From assembly GCA_903912525.1 (NCBI GenBank), contig CAIWHK010000041.1:1-56365 (forward strand): a stretch of 56,365 nucleotides of DNA, given 5' to 3'. A model generated the notes under the pieces. That model had not been told where the DNA came from. It did no database searches and worked only from the letters and a program-made list of their open reading frames with translations. Within the stretch, counting starts at the first letter, position 1. Each line of letters starts with the position of its first letter. A program made the translations under genes and the position numbers. This DNA is from an uncultured bacterium (GTDB lineage Bacteria; Krumholzibacteriota; Krumholzibacteriia; LZORAL124-64-63). Positions 25,298 through 35,316 of this stretch are shown piece by piece.

Positions 25298-25328
25298 CCG
25301 GTGCCTGGTGTCCTTCGGACTCAGGACA

Positions 25329-26999
25329 CTAGTAGCTGAAGCTCGAACCCCCGATGAACTCGCGCAGGATCGACGTGGGCGGCACCTGGCTCGCATCGAT
25401 CGGCAGCAGCAGCGACAGTTGCTCGATCAGTGTGCGCGCCAGCCAGTAGTACGGGTCATCCGGCTCGACCGCCGCCAACCGCGGCTCCGCCCACAGCTTC
25501 AGGACGGCCAGTTCGTAGGTGAGCCCCGAGTTGAAGAACAGGTCGGCGTTGTTCTGGAACGGGAAGATGTGCGCCTCTTCGCCGCGGCGCACCTTCGGCC
25601 AGCGGGCCAGCGTCTGGCTGGCGGTGTAGCCGCGGTACTTGGCGTCGCGCACGATGCGCCTGAACAGGCGGCTGTGCGTCGTCTTGATGTAGCTGTGGCT
25701 GTCGATGTTCAGGTGGCACAGCGCCGACACGTAGATCTGCAGTTTGTCCGCAAGCGGGATGGCCGGCGTCAGCGCAGGATTCAGCGCGTGGATGCCCTCG
25801 ACGATCAGCGGCTGGCCCGGCGCCAGGCGCGTGACCACGCCGGAGTCGCGCCCGGTGCCGCTGCGGAAGTCGAACTCCGGCAGGCGCACCTCGTGGCCGG
25901 CCATCAGTTCCTCGAGGTGCCGGTTGAACAGGTCGATCTTCAGCGCGCCGAGCGCCTCGAAGTCGAAGTCGCCGTCGTCGCCGCGCGGCGTGTCGTCGCG
26001 GTCGACGAAGTAGTTGTCCAGCGACAGTGCGAACGGTTTGAGGCCCAGCACCCGCAACTGCACCATCAGGCGCTTGGCGCTGCTGGTCTTGCCCGAACTG
26101 GAGGGCCCCGCCAGCAGCACCAGGCGCCCGGCCTGGGGCAGGTCGGCCACGCGCTGCGCGGCCTCGACGAAGAACTGGTTGTGGCGCGCCTCGGCGACCT
26201 GGATCAGTTCGTCGGTGCGGCCCTCCACGATGTGCTCGTTCAGGCGCCCGGTGTCCGGCACGCCGATCATCTCGACCCAGCGGGCGTCCTCGCGCAGCGT
26301 CTCGAGCAGCTTGGGCTGGCGGTTGAAGGCGGGCACCGCGTCGGGCCGGCCCTTCTCGTTCGTCAGCAGCACGAAACCGGGCGCCTCGGGCACCAGGCGG
26401 AACGCCTTGAGGTAGCCGGTCGAGGGCAACTGGCGCCCGTAGTACATCAACTGGGCGCCCTCCATGGTGTACATCACCAGCGTGTCGCGGCGCAGGTATT
26501 TCGCTGCGCGCCAGGCGCGCTCGTCGCCGCGGCGGCGGAAGATCTTCAGCAGCGCGCGCAGGCCGAAACGCTGCGGCGTCAGGCGCAGGTCCTGGGCCAC
26601 CAGATCGCGCATGCGGCTGTCCAGTTGCGCGATTTCATCAACCGTCAACGGCTCGGGGCGCTCCAGCTCGCAATACATGCCGCTGTCGTAGGAAAAGTGG
26701 AAATAAAGGGGGGTCTCGGGAAAAAGTTGCTCGGCGGCGACCGCGGCGACGAACTGGACGGTTCGCTGGATCGTGCTCTGGGCCTGGGGGTCGCGCAGGC
26801 GGATCAGGCGCACGCGCTCATCCCCGGACAGGGTCTCGACAAGGGGCGTGCGGCGGCCGTTGATCGAGGCCAGGGCCACCGGATTGTCGCCCTGCAGCGA
26901 GGTCGGGTGGGATTGCTCAAGGTACTGCTGGACCGTGATGCCCGACGGGACATCGACCCGCCTGCCGTCGATCTCGACCGCGATCATCTCGGACGCCAT
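25329..26999 (-). CDS. TGS-domain nucleoside (uridine-type) kinase
   Basis: A 556-residue kinase of the bacterial family that joins a ThrRS-like N-terminus to a uridine kinase. Residues 1-65 form a TGS-like ubiquitin fold (VEIDGRRVDVPSGITVQQYL), about 70-230 resemble the ThrRS editing-region fold (YFHFSYDSGMYCE), and the C-terminal kinase has the P-loop LLAGPSSSGKTSSAKRL, LSLDNYFVDRDDTP and IVEGIHALNP. It phosphorylates nucleosides or a related small molecule by family; substrate not defined here. The ATG at 26999 has AGGAGGG 8 bases upstream. It is downstream of the FmdB zinc-ribbon gene, 22 bases away. Confidence 0.9.
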   Translation of the reverse strand: MASEMIAVEIDGRRVDVPSGITVQQYLEQSHPTSLQGDNPVALASINGRRTPLVETLSGDERVRLIRLRDPQAQSTIQRTVQFVAAVAAEQLFPETPLYFHFSYDSGMYCELERPEPLTVDEIAQLDSRMRDLVAQDLRLTPQRFGLRALLKIFRRRGDERAWRAAKYLRRDTLVMYTMEGAQLMYYGRQLPSTGYLKAFRLVPEAPGFVLLTNEKGRPDAVPAFNRQPKLLETLREDARWVEMIGVPDTGRLNEHIVEGRTDELIQVAEARHNQFFVEAAQRVADLPQAGRLVLLAGPSSSGKTSSAKRLMVQLRVLGLKPFALSLDNYFVDRDDTPRGDDGDFDFEALGALKIDLFNRHLEELMAGHEVRLPEFDFRSGTGRDSGVVTRLAPGQPLIVEGIHALNPALTPAIPLADKLQIYVSALCHLNIDSHSYIKTTHSRLFRRIVRDAKYRGYTASQTLARWPKVRRGEEAHIFPFQNNADLFFNSGLTYELAVLKLWAEPRLAAVEPDDPYYWLARTLIEQLSLLLPIDASQVPPTSILREFIGGSSFSY

Positions 27000-27021
27000 G
27001 CCGTGACCCTCCTGATACTGC

Positions 27022-27342
27022 CTACTTACCGTCCTTGGCCTTGCTCCCGCTATCACGGACCGTGCCAGTCTCCGATTTTGCCGGGGCCGCGTCCCCGCCG
27101 GACGGCTTTGGGGCCGCCGCGGGTCCCTCGCCGCCGGCGGCCTTGCCCTTGGCCAGCGAGGCCGCGCGCGAGTCGTTCACGTAGAAGCCTTCGCCCTTGA
27201 AGACGATGCCCAGTCCGCCGGTGATCAGCTGCTGAACCTTGCCGCGGCAGGAGGGGCACCGCTGGCGGCGCGGGGCGGACATGGGCTTGAACTCGCTGGT
27301 GACCAGGCCGCAGCGCGTGCACTCGTATTCGTAGGTGGGCAT
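27022..27342 (-). CDS. FmdB-family zinc ribbon protein
   Basis: Small putative regulator, 106 residues. The first 45 residues hold the FmdB zinc ribbon: PTYEYECTRCG and CPSCRGKVQQLI supply the two CxxC pairs, followed by GGLGIVFKGEGFYVND. The remaining half is Ala/Gly/Pro/Lys-rich and probably disordered. GGGAGA precedes the ATG. It is the first gene of a pair with the nucleoside kinase; function of the family is not established. Confidence 0.9.
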   Translation of the reverse strand: MPTYEYECTRCGLVTSEFKPMSAPRRQRCPSCRGKVQQLITGGLGIVFKGEGFYVNDSRAASLAKGKAAGGEGPAAAPKPSGGDAAPAKSETGTVRDSGSKAKDGK

Positions 27343-27489
27343 GGCCGGTTCTCCCTGAAGCCGGCTGGGGGGACGCCAGGGCCCCGCTGCGGCGGTTTTC
27401 CGCCGGGGGCGGGGTTGATGACAGGCGCTCATGATCGCGCCCGGGGGCCGGATGCGCCAGCGACCGTTGGGCCCGGCGGGCGGGGCGGC

Positions 27490-27519
27490 TTGTGGGGATT
27501 GGGCCCGTTGGTGTATGAT
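27490..27519 (+). promoter_or_regulatory. Candidate sigma-70-type promoter for the M1 peptidase
   Basis: TTGTGG (27490-27495) and TATGAT (27514-27519) are separated by 18 bases, about 90 bases before the peptidase start. It lies in the 265-base divergent region between the FmdB gene and the peptidase gene, where I see no other feature. Confidence 0.45.
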
Positions 27520-27607
27520 CAAGGGACAGATTTCGTCCTTTTGGAGCGGCCGCCCCGGGTGGCCCGCGTCCCGTCGCTGTCTGGCCCGAGCCCCCCGGAG
27601 CGCCGCC

Positions 27608-29692
27608 ATGGACCGCCACCACTCCCGTTCGCATCCGACCCGGCGCCGCGCCCTGGTCGGGCTCGCCCTGGGCGCCATCCTGGCCGTCACCGTGGCCGTC
27701 GCCGCTCCTGCCGGTGCGGCCGGCGACCCGCTCTGCCCCCTGGCGCCCCTGCCGGCCGGAGTGCCCTGGACCGGCGCCTACGCGACGCAGCAGCACCGGG
27801 TGCGGGAGGCCGAGGGCAAGGCCCGGGCGGGCATGCGGAGGCAGAAGGCCGAGGCGGCGCGCGACAAATCCGTGGCCAAGGCGATGGCTGACTACGACGT
27901 GCACTACTACCGGTTGGCGATCGACCTGAACACGGCCACCCGCATCCTGTCGGGCACGACGACGATCGCCGCGACGGTCACGGGGTCCTCGCTGACGCAG
28001 ATGACACTCGACTTCGGCAGCCAGTGCGCGGTCCTGGGTGCGCGCGTGAGCGGCGCCGCCACGACCTTCAACTGGAGCCTGGGCGTGCTGACGGTCGACC
28101 TCGATCGCACCTATGCCACGGGAGAGCCGGTCTCGGTCGAGGTCGACTACGCAGGCAACCCGACGAGCGACTACTTCGGCTGGAGCACCTACGGCGGGCA
28201 GTTGCTGGTCTGGACGCTGAGCGAGCCGTACGGCGCGCGCGTCTGGTGGCCGTGCAAGGACGTCTGCACCGACAAGGCCGACTCGGTGGACGTGGACGTG
28301 ACCCTGCCGTCGACGATGACCGCCGTCAGCAACGGCACGCTCGCCTCGGTGACCGTGCCGGTGACCGGTCGCAAGACCTTCCACTGGCGGGAGCGCTATC
28401 CGATCGCGCCCTACCTCGTCTCGGTGACCGCGCACCCGTTCGTGGTCGTCAACGGCACCTACAACACGCTGGCCGGCGGCACGATGCCGGTGACCAACTA
28501 CGTCGTGCCGTCGGAACTGATCGGCGCCACGGCGGGCTTCGCCAGCACGCCGGCGATGATTGCCGCCTTTGCGAACGTGTTCGGCGAGTATCCGTTCGTG
28601 AACGAGAAATACGGGCATGCCCAGTTCCCGTGGGGCGGGGGCATGGAGCACCAGACCTGCACCAGCATCTACATCGGCGCCTACGACGAGGGCATCGTCT
28701 CGCACGAGCTGGGCCACCAGTGGTTCGGCGACCTCATCACCTGCGCCGACTTCCACCACATCTGGCTGAACGAGGGTTTCGCCACCTGGCTGGAGGCGAT
28801 CTGGAAGGAGCAGCACTACGGGTTCGCCGCCTACAAGACGGAGATGGCGGGCGCGCGGTACATGGGGGCGGGCACGATCTTCGTCGAGGACCCGAACAAT
28901 TTCTCCGAGATCTTCAATTTCTCGCTTTCCTACCAGAAGGCCAGCTGGGTGCCCCACATGCTGCGCCATGTCCTCGGTGATCCGACCTTCTTCGCGGGCC
29001 TGCAGGCCTACCGGGCACAGTACGGGTACGGCAGCGCCACCACCGAGCAGTTCCGGGCCGTGATGGAGGTTGCCAGCGGCCGGGACCTGTCGGCGTTCTT
29101 CCAGCAGTGGATCTACGGGCAGTACACGCCGCGCTATGACTATGCCTGGAAATCCGAGCCGACCGGGGCCGGCTGGCGCGTGCGCGTGCGCATCACGCAG
29201 TCGCAGGTCAACACCGGGCTGTTCACGATGCCGCTGGATGTGATGGTGACGACCGCGGCCGGCCCGCAGACATTCGTCGTCGAGAACTCGCAGGCAACGC
29301 AGTGGTACTCGTTCGACGTCGCGGCGGCGCCGACCGCGGTGACGCTGGATCCCGACGACTGGGTGCTGTGCACGAAGCGGTTCCAGAACGCGTCCGAAGT
29401 GCCGACGGTGGCATCGTCGGTGCAGTTGATCGGGGCGGCGCCGAACCCGTTCAACCCGCGGACCATGGTCCGCTTCAGCCTGCCGCGCGCTGCCGGAGTG
29501 CGTCTGGATCTGTTCGATGCTTCGGGGCGCCTGGTCCGCGTCCTGGCCGACGGCGCGTACGAGCCGGGCGACCACGCCGTGCCCTGGGACGGACAGGACC
29601 GGCAGGGACGTGACGCGGCCTCAGGCACGTACTACGCGCGGTTGCGTGCCGATGGCGACATCGCGACGGTCCCGCTGACGCTGGTCCGCTAG
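27608..29692 (+). CDS. Secreted M1-family metallopeptidase with FlgD-like C-terminal domain
   Basis: Zinc aminopeptidase, 694 residues. A twin-Arg-rich signal region and signal peptide (to about 40) precede the M1 N-terminal beta domain. The catalytic part has GGGMEHQT (the GAMEN-like substrate motif), HELGHQWFGD at 366-375 and NEGFATW with the third zinc ligand Glu. The C-terminus from about 600 is AAPNPFNPRTMVRFSLP through DASGRLVR and PSGTYY-like GTYYARLRADG, a FlgD-like Ig module used as a surface or secretion tag in this lineage. ATG at 27608 follows CCGGAGC; the frame is open upstream without a plausible start. Likely digests external peptides. Confidence 0.9.
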   Translation: MDRHHSRSHPTRRRALVGLALGAILAVTVAVAAPAGAAGDPLCPLAPLPAGVPWTGAYATQQHRVREAEGKARAGMRRQKAEAARDKSVAKAMADYDVHYYRLAIDLNTATRILSGTTTIAATVTGSSLTQMTLDFGSQCAVLGARVSGAATTFNWSLGVLTVDLDRTYATGEPVSVEVDYAGNPTSDYFGWSTYGGQLLVWTLSEPYGARVWWPCKDVCTDKADSVDVDVTLPSTMTAVSNGTLASVTVPVTGRKTFHWRERYPIAPYLVSVTAHPFVVVNGTYNTLAGGTMPVTNYVVPSELIGATAGFASTPAMIAAFANVFGEYPFVNEKYGHAQFPWGGGMEHQTCTSIYIGAYDEGIVSHELGHQWFGDLITCADFHHIWLNEGFATWLEAIWKEQHYGFAAYKTEMAGARYMGAGTIFVEDPNNFSEIFNFSLSYQKASWVPHMLRHVLGDPTFFAGLQAYRAQYGYGSATTEQFRAVMEVASGRDLSAFFQQWIYGQYTPRYDYAWKSEPTGAGWRVRVRITQSQVNTGLFTMPLDVMVTTAAGPQTFVVENSQATQWYSFDVAAAPTAVTLDPDDWVLCTKRFQNASEVPTVASSVQLIGAAPNPFNPRTMVRFSLPRAAGVRLDLFDASGRLVRVLADGAYEPGDHAVPWDGQDRQGRDAASGTYYARLRADGDIATVPLTLVR

Positions 29693-30573
29693 TGGCGGCG
29701 CTGCTGGCGGCTTCCCTGCTGTGGGCGTTCTCGTTCGGGCTCATCAAGGGCCAGTTGGCGGGGCTGTCGCCGGTGGCCGTGGCCGCCGGCAGGCTGGTCA
29801 TCGCGGCGGTCGTGTTCCTGCCGCTGGCCGGTCGGAGCGTCGTCGCCGGCCGGGCGCGGCTGGAGGCAGCGGCGCTGGGCGCCGTCCAGTTCGGCCTGAT
29901 GTACGTGCTGTATGTGGCGTCCTTCCGCTGGCTCTCCGCCTGGGTCGTCGCGCTGCTGACCATCTTCACGCCGCTGTTCGTGATCCTGATCGCCGAGGGG
30001 CCGGGGCGCCGCTTCCGCGCGCGCAGCCTGGTCGCTGTCGTGCTGGCGGTCGGCGGCGCCGCCCTGGTGGCTGCGCGCGGCGGCGAGGGCGGCGGGGCCT
30101 GGCCGGGTATCCTCATGCTCCAGGGGTCGAACCTCTGCTTCGCTCTCGGCCAGGTGCGCTATGGCGCGCTGCGACGGCGCTGGGACGCGCCCGACGTCGG
30201 CCTGGTTGCCTGGATGTACGCCGGCGCCGCGATCGTCACGACGGCGGCGCTGCCGCTGGCGGGCGTGTTCGGCGTTCCGGCGCTGGCGGGCTGGACCTCG
30301 CGCTCGCTGCTGGTGCTTCTCTATCTCGGCCTGCTGCCGACGGCGCTCGGCTTCTGGCTGTGGAACCGCGGCGCCGCGCGGGTGGCGCCGGGCTTCCTGG
30401 CCGCGGCAAACAACTTGAAGGTACCGCTTGCGGTCGTGGTGTCGTGGCTCGTATTCCACGAGAAGGCGGCCGACGCGCGCGGGCTGGCCGGGCTGGCGCT
30501 GCTGCTGGCCGCGCTGGTCGTGGCTGGTCGCGGTGGCCAGTTGCCGATCGGGAAGGAGCCGCCGGTCGCATGA
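29692..30573 (+). CDS. DMT-superfamily (EamA) transporter
   Basis: Ten-helix membrane transporter, 293 residues, with two EamA repeats (about 1-130 and 140-285). LLWAFSFGLIKGQL at the start and YLGLLPTALGFWLWNRGAARV in the second repeat are typical. The start is a GTG sharing one base with the stop of the M1 peptidase, so the two are cotranscribed; uptake or efflux of a small metabolite such as an amino acid is a family-level guess. Confidence 0.87.
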   Translation: MAALLAASLLWAFSFGLIKGQLAGLSPVAVAAGRLVIAAVVFLPLAGRSVVAGRARLEAAALGAVQFGLMYVLYVASFRWLSAWVVALLTIFTPLFVILIAEGPGRRFRARSLVAVVLAVGGAALVAARGGEGGGAWPGILMLQGSNLCFALGQVRYGALRRRWDAPDVGLVAWMYAGAAIVTTAALPLAGVFGVPALAGWTSRSLLVLLYLGLLPTALGFWLWNRGAARVAPGFLAAANNLKVPLAVVVSWLVFHEKAADARGLAGLALLLAALVVAGRGGQLPIGKEPPVA

Positions 30574-30583
30574 CCGGCGGCTC
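30556..30583 (+). terminator. Strong hairpin at the end of the EamA gene
   Basis: Perfect 11-base stem GAGCCGCCGGT/ACCGGCGGCTC with loop CGCATG, spanning the stop codon. No T-run follows. It sits between convergent genes, so a role in 3' end formation is plausible. Confidence 0.4.
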
Positions 30584-30621
30584 GCCGCATCGCCCATCGT
30601 CCTGACCTGCGCGCCTCGCGC

Positions 30622-32811
30622 TCAGTCCTTTTCCGGGTCACCCATGCCGAGCGCCCTCCACAGGAACGCGTAGCTGTCGGCCGTTTCCTCGATCACCATC
30701 GCGGTTGGCTTGCCTGCGCCGTGGCCTGCCTTCGTCTGGATGCGGATCAGCGCCGGCCGCTCGCCCGCCTGGCAGGCCTGCAGGCGCGCCGCGTACTTGA
30801 AGCTGTGTCCGGGCACCACGCGGTCGTCATGGTCGGCGGTCGTCACCATCACCGCCGGGTAGCGGGTGCCGGGCTTCAGGTTGTGGTACGGGCTGTAGGC
30901 GTACAACACGCGGAACATGTCCGGGTCGTCGCTGCTGCCGTAGTCGCTGGTCCAGGCCCAGCCGATCGTGAATTTCTGGAAGCGCAGCATGTCCATGACG
31001 CCGACGGCGGGAATCGCGGCGGCGAACAGGTCCGGTCGCTGGTTGATGACCGCGCCGACGAGCAGGCCGCCGTTGCTGCCGCCGGTGATCGCGAGGCGCC
31101 GGGAACTCGTGTATTTCTCCATGACCAGGTACTCGGCGGCCGCGATGAAATCGTCGAAGACGTTCTGCTTGTTCCGGAGCATGCCGCCCTGGTGCCAGTC
31201 CTCGCCGTATTCACCCCCGCCGCGCAGGTTCGCCACCGCGTAGATGCCGCCCTTTTCCAGCCAGGGCAGCAGCGTGGCCGAGAATCCGGGCTGCAGCGAG
31301 ACGTTGAAGCCGCCATAGCCGTAGAGCAGTGTCGGGTTCGTGCCGTCCAGTTTCACGTCGTTCCGGTGGACGATGAACATCGGCACGCGGGTACCGTCCC
31401 GGCTGGTGAAGAACACCTGCGACGTCCGGTAGTCGGTGAAGTCGAACCTGATGTCCGGTTTGCGGAACAGGGTGCTGTGGCCCGTGCGGAAGTCGTAGTG
31501 GTAGATCTCGCCCGGGTTCAGGTAGCTGTCGAACGTGTAGTACGTTTCGGTGTCCCCCGGATGGCCGGCGAAGCCGCCCACCGAGCCGAGGCCGGGCAGG
31601 TCGATCGTCCCGAGCGCGGTGCCGTCCAGCCCAAAGCGCCGCACGACGGCAGCGACATCGTGCATGAAGGTCACGACCAGCGAGTGGTCGAGCAGGCTGG
31701 CGCCGTCGATGGGGTCGGGGCCCTCCGGCACGATCGTGCGCCACCGTTCCGGCGACGGGTCGTCCAGGTCGACGGCGATGATGCGTTCGCGCGGGGCATC
31801 CCTGTTGGTGCGGATGAAGAACACGGAGCCGTCGTTGCCCAGGAACTCGTAGCTGGCATCGCCGGTGTCGAACAGCCGGTGGATGACCTTGCTCTTGTCG
31901 GCCAGGTCCTTGTAGTAGAGGCGATTTTCGCGACTCGTGCCCTGCCAGACGGTGATCAGCAGGTAGCGGCCGTCGTCACTGACGTCTCCACCGAGGCCCC
32001 AGTCCTTCCGGTCGGGACGCTCGTAGACCAGCACATCGCGGTCCTGGGTCGTGCCCAGGCGATGGTACCAGAGCTTCTGGTAGTAGTTGGCGCCCTCGAA
32101 GGCCTCGCCCTCGCGCGGGGCGTCGTACCGGCTGTAGTAGAAGCCCTCGGCGCTGCGGTCCCAGGCGGCGCCGCTGAACTTGCTCCATTGGACCTTGTCC
32201 GGCAGGTCCTTCCCGGTGGCGATGTCGCGCACATACCAGATGCGCCAGTCCGAACCGCTGACGCTCGTCGACCAGGCCAGGTAGCGGCCGTCCCGGCTGA
32301 CGGCGGTGCCCCCGAGGGCGACGGTGCCGTCGGCGCTCAGCGTGTTGGGGTCCAGCAGCACGCGCGGTTCGGCGTCGGGGGTGTCCTGCACGAACAGCAC
32401 GGCCTGGGGCTGCAGGCCGTCGTTCTTCGAGAAGAACGTGCGGTCGCCCTCGCGCACGGGGGCGCTGTACCTGGCGTAGTCCCACAGGCCGGTCAGCCGC
32501 GAGGCGAAGGCGGCCCGCTGGGGGATCGCCTGGAGGTAGTCGAAGGTCACCTTGTTCTGGGCCGCGACCCAGGCGCGGGTCTGCGGCGAGTCGACGTCCT
32601 CGAGCCAGCGGAAGGGATCCGCGACCGGGGTGCCATGGTAGTCGTCGACCAGGTCGACCGTGGGCGTCTGCGGGTAGTTCAGTCCGGCCATGTTCACCGT
32701 TTCCGGGGTCAGTCGCGGGCCTGCGTCCGTGGTTACCGTGGCGCCACCATGGCAGCCGGCTTGCACGGCGCATGCCACGAGCAGGACCAGGATGGTTCGT
32801 CTCCGGCTCAT
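30622..32811 (-). CDS. Prolyl oligopeptidase (S9A), exported
   Basis: Serine peptidase cleaving after proline in short peptides, 729 residues from the chosen ATG. An N-terminal signal [12 protein letters not shown] followed by VQAGC suggests a lipoprotein or cleaved export signal. The propeller part ([12 protein letters not shown] onwards) precedes the hydrolase, which has the nucleophile in GGSNGGLL, the Asp in DHDDRVVP and the His in KAGHGAGKP. The frame is open up to 32895; the 32811 start places the signal at the N-terminus, but its ribosome site is weak (GGAG lies about 20 bases off). It converges with the EamA gene. Confidence 0.9.
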   Translation of the reverse strand: MSRRRTILVLLVACAVQAGCHGGATVTTDAGPRLTPETVNMAGLNYPQTPTVDLVDDYHGTPVADPFRWLEDVDSPQTRAWVAAQNKVTFDYLQAIPQRAAFASRLTGLWDYARYSAPVREGDRTFFSKNDGLQPQAVLFVQDTPDAEPRVLLDPNTLSADGTVALGGTAVSRDGRYLAWSTSVSGSDWRIWYVRDIATGKDLPDKVQWSKFSGAAWDRSAEGFYYSRYDAPREGEAFEGANYYQKLWYHRLGTTQDRDVLVYERPDRKDWGLGGDVSDDGRYLLITVWQGTSRENRLYYKDLADKSKVIHRLFDTGDASYEFLGNDGSVFFIRTNRDAPRERIIAVDLDDPSPERWRTIVPEGPDPIDGASLLDHSLVVTFMHDVAAVVRRFGLDGTALGTIDLPGLGSVGGFAGHPGDTETYYTFDSYLNPGEIYHYDFRTGHSTLFRKPDIRFDFTDYRTSQVFFTSRDGTRVPMFIVHRNDVKLDGTNPTLLYGYGGFNVSLQPGFSATLLPWLEKGGIYAVANLRGGGEYGEDWHQGGMLRNKQNVFDDFIAAAEYLVMEKYTSSRRLAITGGSNGGLLVGAVINQRPDLFAAAIPAVGVMDMLRFQKFTIGWAWTSDYGSSDDPDMFRVLYAYSPYHNLKPGTRYPAVMVTTADHDDRVVPGHSFKYAARLQACQAGERPALIRIQTKAGHGAGKPTAMVIEETADSYAFLWRALGMGDPEKD

Positions 32812-32961
32812 CTTTGGCTCATCTCTGGCGTCTCCTTGGGACCGGCGGGAGGTCCGGCGCTGCGTTGAGCGGAGCGCCAGGCTATCATAGGGCACCAGCC
32901 GCCGGTTGTCAGGGGGGCGCTCCGCCCCCTAGTATGGGGCGCGCCAAGCGGGGAGACGTCG

Positions 32962-33654
32962 ATGCCGCTGCACGTGATCTTCGAGGACAACCACCTGCTG
33001 GTCGTCGCCAAGCCGGCCGGCCTGCTGGTCCAGGGCGACGCCAGCGGCGATCCGTCGCTGGTCGACGTGGCGCGCGCGTACCTGAAGGCGAAGTACGACA
33101 AGCCGGGCAATGTCTACGTGGGCCTGGTGCACCGGCTGGACCGCAACGTGAGCGGGGTGGTGCTCCTGGCGCGCACGTCGAAAGCCGCCTCGCGGCTGTC
33201 GGCATCGTTCCGGGACGACGCGGTGGACAAGCGGTACCTGGCCGTGTGCGCCGGCCAGCCGGCTCCCGCGGCCGGGGAACTGCGCCATTGGCTGGCCCAG
33301 AAGGGCGATGCCGACGGCGTGACGCGCACGGCAGACGCGCCGTTCGACGGCGCGCGCGAGGCGGTCCTGGAATACCGCCTGCTGGAGTCGGCGTCGGGCT
33401 ACAGCCTGGTGGAGGTCCGGCCGATCACCGGGCGTCGCCATCAGATCCGCGCGCAGCTGGCACGCGCCGGCCACCCGCTGCTGGGTGACGTGAAATACGG
33501 CAGCCCGCGGCGGCTGCCCGACCACCGAGTGGCGCTGCACGCGCGGGCGCTGACGGTCGCGCACCCGGTGGGCGGCCGCCCGCTGGAATTCGCCTGTCCC
33601 GTGCCCGCGGACTGGCCGTGGCCCGTGCCCGCCGTCCGCCCGGAGGAACGATGA
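32962..33654 (+). CDS. RluA-family RNA pseudouridine synthase
   Basis: Converts a uridine in rRNA or tRNA to pseudouridine, 230 residues. The catalytic Asp lies in GLVHRLDRNVSGVVLLA, the canonical RluA motif; VIFEDNHLLVVAKPAGLLVQ and VRPITGRRHQIRAQLA are also standard. There is no S4 domain, so it is of the short RluA/TruC/YqcB type; the target site is unknown. GGGGAGA precedes the ATG. Its stop overlaps the thioredoxin-fold gene (ATGA), so it heads a five-gene run through 37900. Confidence 0.92.
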   Translation: MPLHVIFEDNHLLVVAKPAGLLVQGDASGDPSLVDVARAYLKAKYDKPGNVYVGLVHRLDRNVSGVVLLARTSKAASRLSASFRDDAVDKRYLAVCAGQPAPAAGELRHWLAQKGDADGVTRTADAPFDGAREAVLEYRLLESASGYSLVEVRPITGRRHQIRAQLARAGHPLLGDVKYGSPRRLPDHRVALHARALTVAHPVGGRPLEFACPVPADWPWPVPAVRPEER

Positions 33655-34157
33655 ACAACGCCTTCACCAGCGCCGCCCGCCGCGGGGCCGCCGGGGCCAT
33701 CCTCCTGCTGGCGCTGGCGCTCCTGCCGGCCTGGCCCTGCCGCGCGGCCGACAAGGCGGCGGCCCCGCCGCCGGTCGCCTGGCGCAGCTTCCGCGAGGCC
33801 ACGGCCGAGGCGCGCCACCGCGATTGCCCGCTCCTGGTCTTCTTCAGCGCCGCCTGGAAGGCCTCGTCCGTGCGCCTGGACCGCGAGACCTGGAGTGATC
33901 CGCGCGTGCGCCGGTACCTGGACGAGAACATCGTCGCCGCGGCGGTCGACATGCAGGACATGCCGGCGGTCGCGAAGCATTTCGGCATCGCCGAGCCGCC
34001 GGCCATCCTGTTGCTCGCCCCCGACGGCACGCAACTGGCGATGCTGCGGGGCTTCCACGGCCCCGCGGCCGTCGTGCGCGTGTGCACCTACGCGGCTTCC
34101 GGGGCGTGGGAATACACCGACTACGAAACGTGGCTGTCGCACAACCTGGTCCGCTGA
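33651..34157 (+). CDS. Exported thioredoxin-fold protein lacking the CXXC pair
   Basis: A 168-residue protein with a signal peptide (AAGAILLLALALLPAWPCRAA) and a thioredoxin-like domain: PLLVFFSAAWKASSVRLDRETW, RYLDENIVAAAVDM, FGIAEPPAILLLAPDG. Where thioredoxins have WCxxC this protein has WKASS, so disulfide exchange is not expected. It resembles the DUF255/thioredoxin-7 type in its spacing. It may bind or chaperone a partner. It overlaps the pseudouridine synthase gene and is followed 7 bases later by the FAD oxidoreductase. Confidence 0.8.
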   Translation: MNNAFTSAARRGAAGAILLLALALLPAWPCRAADKAAAPPPVAWRSFREATAEARHRDCPLLVFFSAAWKASSVRLDRETWSDPRVRRYLDENIVAAAVDMQDMPAVAKHFGIAEPPAILLLAPDGTQLAMLRGFHGPAAVVRVCTYAASGAWEYTDYETWLSHNLVR

Positions 34158-34164
34158 GGAGCGC

Positions 34165-35316
34165 ATGCACGACCTCGATTGCACCATCATCGGCGGCGGC
34201 ATCGTCGGGTGCGCCGTCGCCGCCGAACTGGCGGGGCGCGGCCTGACGACCGTCCTGCTCGAGATGGAGGACGGGCTCGGTCGCGGCACGACCTCGCGCA
34301 ACAGCGAGGTCGCCCATGGCGGCATGTACTACCCGACAGGGTCGCGGAAGGCACGGTTCTGCGTCGAGGGGCGCCGGCTGCTGAAGGCGTTCTGCGCCGG
34401 GGCCGGCGTCGAGTACCACGAGTGCGGCAAGCTCATCGTCGCCACCACGCCGGACGAACTGCCCGAACTCGAGCGCCTGCTGGCGCTCGGCGTGGCCAAC
34501 GGCGTGGAGGACCTGGCGCTGATCGACGGCGAGGCGCTGCGTCGCCTGGAGCCCGAGGTTCGCGCCTGTGCCGCGCTGCACTCGCCGCGCACCGGTATTG
34601 TCGATGCCGAGGGCGCCGCCCGCGCCTGGGCCCGGCTGGCCTCAGAGCGCGGGGGACAGGTGATGACCTCCGCGCGGGTGAGCGGCCTGCACCCGGAGGA
34701 CGGCGGCTGGCGCGTCGACATCTCGGCCACCGGTCACGGTCGGCGCGAGGGCTGGAGCCACACGAGCCGGCTGGTCGTCAACGCGGCCGGGCTCTACGCC
34801 GACCGCATCGCCGCGCTGGCCGGCATCGACGTCGACGCCCGCGGCTGGCGCCTGCACCTGGTCAAGGGCAACTACTTCTCGGTCTCCACCGCGCACACTG
34901 GTCGCGTCAGCCGGCTGGTCTACCCGGCGCCGCCGCACGACCACACCAGCCTCGGCGTGCACGTGTGCCTGGACCTGGGCGGCCAGATGAAGCTGGGCCC
35001 GGATGTCGAGCACCTCGCCGCCGACCCGCGCGACGCAGGCTTCGACTGGCGCGTGGACCCCGCGCGGCGCGACGTCTTCTGGGAAGGTGCCCACCGTTTC
35101 CTGCCCTGGCTGGCGGCCGACGACCTCGAGCCGGGGATGAGTGGGCTGCGGCCGAAGCTGGTGCCGACGGGCTTCGCCGACTTCGTGGTGCAGCTCGAGG
35201 CCGGGGACCTGGCCGGGCTGGTGAACCTCGTCGGCATCGAGTCGCCTGGGCTGACCAGCGCGGCGGCGCTGGCGCGCGAGGTGTCGCGCCTGCTGGACGA
35301 AGCGGAGCTCACGTGA
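34165..35316 (+). CDS. FAD-dependent oxidoreductase (LhgO/DAO family)
   Basis: Flavoenzyme of the D-amino-acid oxidase family, 383 residues. The dinucleotide loop is IIGGGIVGCAVAAEL (8-22), followed by GTTSRNSEVAHGGMYY, a FAD/substrate segment very close to L-2-hydroxyglutarate oxidase, and VNAAGLYADRIAALAGI. It most likely oxidises a 2-hydroxy acid such as L-2-hydroxyglutarate, passing electrons to quinone or oxygen; specificity is inferred. GAGGAG sits before the ATG. The downstream PAP2 gene overlaps it by 4 bases. Confidence 0.88.
   Translation: MHDLDCTIIGGGIVGCAVAAELAGRGLTTVLLEMEDGLGRGTTSRNSEVAHGGMYYPTGSRKARFCVEGRRLLKAFCAGAGVEYHECGKLIVATTPDELPELERLLALGVANGVEDLALIDGEALRRLEPEVRACAALHSPRTGIVDAEGAARAWARLASERGGQVMTSARVSGLHPEDGGWRVDISATGHGRREGWSHTSRLVVNAAGLYADRIAALAGIDVDARGWRLHLVKGNYFSVSTAHTGRVSRLVYPAPPHDHTSLGVHVCLDLGGQMKLGPDVEHLAADPRDAGFDWRVDPARRDVFWEGAHRFLPWLAADDLEPGMSGLRPKLVPTGFADFVVQLEAGDLAGLVNLVGIESPGLTSAAALAREVSRLLDEAELT

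Noticed and set aside
33895-34164. Upstream extension of the FAD oxidoreductase
   Set aside because: It is an out-of-frame shadow of the thioredoxin-fold gene; the GGGIVG loop and ribosome site place the start at 34165.
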